A model generated the notes under the pieces. That model saw nothing but the letters and a program-made list of their open reading frames with translations, was not told the origin of the DNA and made no database searches. A stretch of 64,000 nt of DNA, taken from contig CAMDGQ010000002.1 of the NCBI GenBank assembly GCA_945897955.1, positions 36,377 through 100,376 on the forward strand, in the 5' to 3' direction. The position numbers and the translations under genes were made by a program. This document shows, in pieces, positions 61,167-64,000 of this stretch. Source of the DNA: Tepidiphilus sp. J10 (lineage in GTDB: Bacteria; Pseudomonadota; Gammaproteobacteria; Burkholderiales; Thiobacillaceae). Numbering within the stretch: the stretch's first letter is position 1; the number at the start of each line of letters is the position of its first letter.

Positions 61167-62339
61167 TCAGCCCAGAAAGGTACGAATCAGGCGCGCCAGT
61201 TTTTCGGTCAGCAATTCGGCATCGGCTTGTGTCATCACCAACGGCGGCAAAAGACGGACGACGTTGTCGTTGGTGACGTTGATAAGCAACTTATCGGCCA
61301 GCGCCAGTTTGACCAGATCGGTACAGGTCCGATCCAGTTCGATACCGATCATCAGGCCTTGGCCGCGAATTTCGACGATGCCGGAGAGATCATGCAGGCG
61401 GTCGGCTAGATCGGATCGAATGAATGCACCCAATTTGGCGGCATTGTTGAGCAAGTCATCGGATTCCATGACAGACAAAGTAGTCAGCGCTGCGGTACAG
61501 GCCAGAGGACCGCCACCGAAAGTCGAACCATGCTTGCCGGGCGTGAAGGTCTCAGCGGCAACACCACGCGCCAGGCAAGCTCCGATCGGGACGCCAGAAC
61601 CGAGACCCTTGGCCAGGGTCATGACATCAGGCATCAGATTGCCATGCTGGAATGCAAACCAGGTTCCGGTGCGGCCAATTCCGGTCTGAACCTCATCGAG
61701 CATCAGCAGCCAATCCTGCTCATCGCAGATGCGACGCAACTCGCCAAGATATCCAGCCTGAGGAATCTGTACGCCACCCTCTCCCTGATAGGGCTCCACG
61801 AGGATGGCAACGATATTCTTGTGATGAGCTGAGAGCGCCTCTACAGCGGCAACATCACCAAACGGCACGCGAACAAAACCGGAAACGAGCGGCTCGAAGC
61901 CCGCTTGAACTTTCCGATTACCCGTGGCAGACAGGGTCGCCATGGTGCGACCATGGAAGCTTTTCTCCATGACCACAATAGCCGGGCTGTCGATACCTTT
62001 GTTGTGACCGTGCAAGCGCGCAATCTTGATCGCGGCCTCGTTCGCCTCTGCACCTGAATTGCAGAAAAAGGCGCGAGCAAGACCCGAAAGCTGGCATAGA
62101 CGGGCTGCCAACTCCTCCTGTTCAAGTATGCGGTAGATATTAGAGGTATGAATCAGCTTCGCGGCCTGCTCGCATAGCGCATGAGCCAATCTGGGATGAC
62201 CATGTCCCAGGCCGTTGACTGCAACACCAGCCAAGGCATCCAGATACTTGTCGCCATTGGAATCGAACAACCAGGCACCCTCACCGCGCACAAACGCAAC
62301 AGGTTGCCGAGCATAGGTTTGCATCAGGTAATCAGACAT
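61167..62339 (-). CDS. argD: Acetylornithine aminotransferase
   Basis: PLP enzyme converting N-acetylglutamate semialdehyde to acetylornithine. The 390-residue protein has AFFCNSGAEANEAAIK, the diagnostic LLMLDEVQTGIGRTG with the cofactor-contacting Asp, and the Schiff-base lysine in TLAKGLGSGVPIGA. It opens the minus-strand argD-argF-argG-ppnP operon and is divergent from xseA. A GC hairpin lies in its 5' leader. Confidence 0.95.
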   Translation of the reverse strand: MSDYLMQTYARQPVAFVRGEGAWLFDSNGDKYLDALAGVAVNGLGHGHPRLAHALCEQAAKLIHTSNIYRILEQEELAARLCQLSGLARAFFCNSGAEANEAAIKIARLHGHNKGIDSPAIVVMEKSFHGRTMATLSATGNRKVQAGFEPLVSGFVRVPFGDVAAVEALSAHHKNIVAILVEPYQGEGGVQIPQAGYLGELRRICDEQDWLLMLDEVQTGIGRTGTWFAFQHGNLMPDVMTLAKGLGSGVPIGACLARGVAAETFTPGKHGSTFGGGPLACTAALTTLSVMESDDLLNNAAKLGAFIRSDLADRLHDLSGIVEIRGQGLMIGIELDRTCTDLVKLALADKLLINVTNDNVVRLLPPLVMTQADAELLTEKLARLIRTFLG

Positions 62340-62369
62340 ACAAAGTTTCCAACCGCGGGTAAAAACACA

Positions 62370-62389
62370 ACGGCGGCAACAGCCGCCGT
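62370..62389. repeat. GC hairpin in the argD leader
   Basis: ACGGCGGC-AACA-GCCGCCGT is a perfect 8-bp stem with a 4-base loop, 31 bases upstream of the argD ATG on the minus strand, in the 166-bp divergent argD/xseA gap. It has no T-run in either direction. It may be a leader structure or protein-binding dyad; no ARG-box was recognised. Confidence 0.5.
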
Positions 62390-62505
62390 CAGCAAGTGTG
62401 CAAAGATACCATCATTTCACCCGGATAAAAAACCTCTCAGCCCGGAATGCAAGCGCGCGGCGGTTAAACTTCTTTCCCTCTTAACTGTACAGACAACCAT
62501 CCATC

Positions 62506-63837
62506 GTGAATCCAGCGAATACCGTCATAACAGTCAGTGAATTGAACCGAAGGGCGCGTCTGGCAATTGAAAAATCAATACCATCAAGTTGGATAGCAGG
62601 CGAAATTTCCAACCTGGCTCGGCTGAGTTCTGGTCATTGGTACTTCACACTCAAGGACGAACAGTGCGGCGTCAAATGCGCTTTTTTTCGCAATCGCAGC
62701 CAATTCATTGATTGGAAGCCATCCGAAGGAGACAGCGTAGAGGTACGCGCCCAAGCAACACTCTACGAACCGCGTGGTGATTTTCAGCTGATCATCGACA
62801 TGATGCGGCGTGCAGGACAAGGCGGGCTGTATGAAGAATTCCTCAAACTGAAAGCGAGACTGGAGATTGAAGGGCTATTTTCTGCCGAACGCAAAAAGCA
62901 CCCACCGAAATTTATCCAGCGATTGGGAATAGTGACTTCCTTGCAGGCAGCGGCACTTCAGGATGTTTTAAAAACACTGGCAGGCAAATGGCCCCTAATC
63001 GAGATAATTATTTATCCCTGTACAGTGCAAGGTAGCGAGGCGGCATCCGCCATAGGTCAAGCATTAAGAGCGGCAATCAGTAGGAATGAGTGTGAAGTCA
63101 TTCTATTGGTCAGGGGAGGGGGCAGCTTGGAAGACCTAAGTCCGTTCAATGACGAAAATCTTGCCCGGACGATAGCTTCATCACATATACCGATAATCTC
63201 CGGAATCGGACATGAAACTGATTTTTCCATTGCAGATTTTGTTGCCGATATAAGAGCTTCAACACCAACCGCAGCTGCACAGATCGCGGTTCCGGAATCT
63301 GTTGATATTGTTGGGCAAATAATTTCCTCCCGTAGCCGCATTGAAACGCTCTTGAACCATACGCTCCATCAGCGCATGCAATACCTGGATGGCTTAACTC
63401 GCAGAGTTACAAACCCTGTCAACGTGATTGCACAGCATCGGAACAATCTGATTCAACTTACACAAAGAATCTTGTTCAGTCACAGCAGCATACAGGCACG
63501 ATTGCAGCAAAGGATCGACAAATTGATATTCAGGTTTTATGTTGGTACTCCAACAATCTCTTCCTACAACAGAGAAGTTCAGACTCACTTTAAAGCCATC
63601 AAAATCAGCTTCAAATCCAGTTTTGAGCGGCGTCGGGTGTCATTGCACACATTAATGGAATCTTTGAATCAACTGAATCCGGAGCGGATTTTGTCGAGAG
63701 GCTACTGTATCGCGCGGACTATTGAAGGTAACGTCATCAAGGAAGCCAAATCGCTTGCCCCGGGACAACAGATGTCAATACAAGTACGGGACGGCAACAT
63801 ACTTGGAACCATTGACCAAGTAGTTGTGCGAAGTTAA
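62506..63837 (+). CDS. xseA: Exodeoxyribonuclease VII large subunit
   Basis: Large subunit of the single-strand-specific nuclease that degrades DNA to acid-soluble oligonucleotides. The 443-residue protein has an N-terminal OB-fold (VITVSELNRRARLAIE, WIAGEISNLARLSSGHWYF) and the catalytic Exonuc_VII_L domain (GIVTSLQAAALQDVL, VILLVRGGGSLEDLSPFND, ISGIGHETDFSIADFVAD, RASTPTAAAQIA). The C-terminal part is helical. The start is GTG at 62506, without a clear ribosome-binding site. Base composition is distinctly more AT-rich (roughly 42-50% GC in sampled lines) than the neighbouring genes (above 60%). It precedes the minus-strand rRNA operon end. Confidence 0.95.
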   Translation: MNPANTVITVSELNRRARLAIEKSIPSSWIAGEISNLARLSSGHWYFTLKDEQCGVKCAFFRNRSQFIDWKPSEGDSVEVRAQATLYEPRGDFQLIIDMMRRAGQGGLYEEFLKLKARLEIEGLFSAERKKHPPKFIQRLGIVTSLQAAALQDVLKTLAGKWPLIEIIIYPCTVQGSEAASAIGQALRAAISRNECEVILLVRGGGSLEDLSPFNDENLARTIASSHIPIISGIGHETDFSIADFVADIRASTPTAAAQIAVPESVDIVGQIISSRSRIETLLNHTLHQRMQYLDGLTRRVTNPVNVIAQHRNNLIQLTQRILFSHSSIQARLQQRIDKLIFRFYVGTPTISSYNREVQTHFKAIKISFKSSFERRRVSLHTLMESLNQLNPERILSRGYCIARTIEGNVIKEAKSLAPGQQMSIQVRDGNILGTIDQVVVRS

Positions 63838-63858
63838 ACAGAATCCGACGCACAAAAG

Positions 63859-63885
63859 CCAACGCCCCGCTTTGCGGGGCGTTGG
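63859..63885 (-). terminator. Terminator of the rRNA operon
   Basis: CCAACGCCCCGC (63859-63870) pairs with GCGGGGCGTTGG (63874-63885) in a perfect 12-bp stem with a 3-base loop. On the minus strand it is followed by CTTTTG. It lies 11 bases downstream of the 5S rRNA 3' end, so it terminates the rRNA transcript. It may also stop the convergent xseA transcript, although the plus-strand side lacks a T-run. Confidence 0.85.
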
Positions 63886-63895
63886 TGAGGGGGGA

Positions 63896-64000
63896 GTCTG
63901 GCGATGACCTACTTTCGCGGGCGGAGAGCCTACTATCATTGGCGCTGGGGCGTTTCACGGTCCTGTTCGGGATGGGAAGGGGTGGGACCGCCCCGCTATG
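63896..64000 (-). rRNA. rrf: 5S ribosomal RNA (partial, 5' end beyond window edge)
   Basis: The reverse complement reads as a proteobacterial 5S rRNA: CATAGCGGGGCGGTCCCACC, then CCTTCCCATCCCGAACAGGA, CGTGAAACGCCCCAGCGCCA, ATGATAGTAGG, and a 3' end GTAGGTCATCGCCAGAC. About 105 of the expected 115 or so bases are present and the 5' bases lie outside. It marks the end of an rRNA operon entering from the right on the minus strand. Confidence 0.93.

Overview
The window looks like a high-GC chromosome segment of a betaproteobacterium. A Rhodocyclales- or Nitrosomonadales-type organism is my inference. It rests on gene content (a long-form Rnf complex, a PEP-CTERM acyltransferase, PrpC, NikR, class 2 PyrD) and on a proteobacterial 5S rRNA at the right edge. 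No taxonomic marker is complete.

Left region (1-16,099): housekeeping and redox genes. On the minus strand, rnfB, a very large pyruvate:ferredoxin oxidoreductase, rnfC and rnfD (cut by the edge) form one apparent operon, with a divergent LysR regulator. This couples 2-oxoacid oxidation to the ferredoxin:NAD+ ion pump. Then come an HDOD protein, a methylcitrate/citrate synthase behind a perfect 14-bp inverted repeat, a solitary 2-oxoacid dehydrogenase E2 that seems to lack the peripheral subunit-binding domain, and mfd.

Middle region (about 16.1-48.4 kb): a block of about 32 kb made only of signal-transduction genes: four hybrid histidine kinases, two other histidine kinases, two kinase-less PAS proteins, two HD-GYP response regulators, a single-domain receiver, a NarL-type regulator, a MerR/BldC-like HTH-receiver protein, a receiver-ATPase protein and a chemoreceptor. 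It is bounded by a 42-bp imperfect direct repeat (40/42 identical). The repeat is the junction between the 3' end of mfd and the 3' end of an rRNA/tRNA methyltransferase gene. The left copy is a scar of the methyltransferase 3' end and the right copy is part of the intact gene. The block therefore appears to have been inserted between two convergent genes, although no integrase or transposase is present. Near its centre, three tandem 10-bp repeats lie just upstream of the HTH-receiver gene and in the divergent promoter region shared with the NarL-type regulator.

Right region (48.4-64 kb): ordinary chromosome. It holds the SpoU-type methyltransferase with an overlapping GYF-like/pentapeptide-repeat gene, an orphan minus-strand terminator, a PEP-CTERM/exosortase-associated acyltransferase, an EF-G-like GTPase, nikR, pyrD, ald, a membrane GGDEF-EAL protein, ppnP, an argD-argF-argG operon, an AT-richer xseA, and the 3' end of a minus-strand rRNA operon (5S rRNA plus terminator).

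In the signalling block the modules probably form phosphorelays. PAS/Cache/GAF sensors feed phospho-histidines, then receivers, then Hpt domains. Outputs are c-di-GMP hydrolysis (HD-GYP), transcription (NarL and HTH-receiver proteins), partner switching (receiver-ATPase) and chemotaxis. Which kinase serves which receiver cannot be read from sequence alone.
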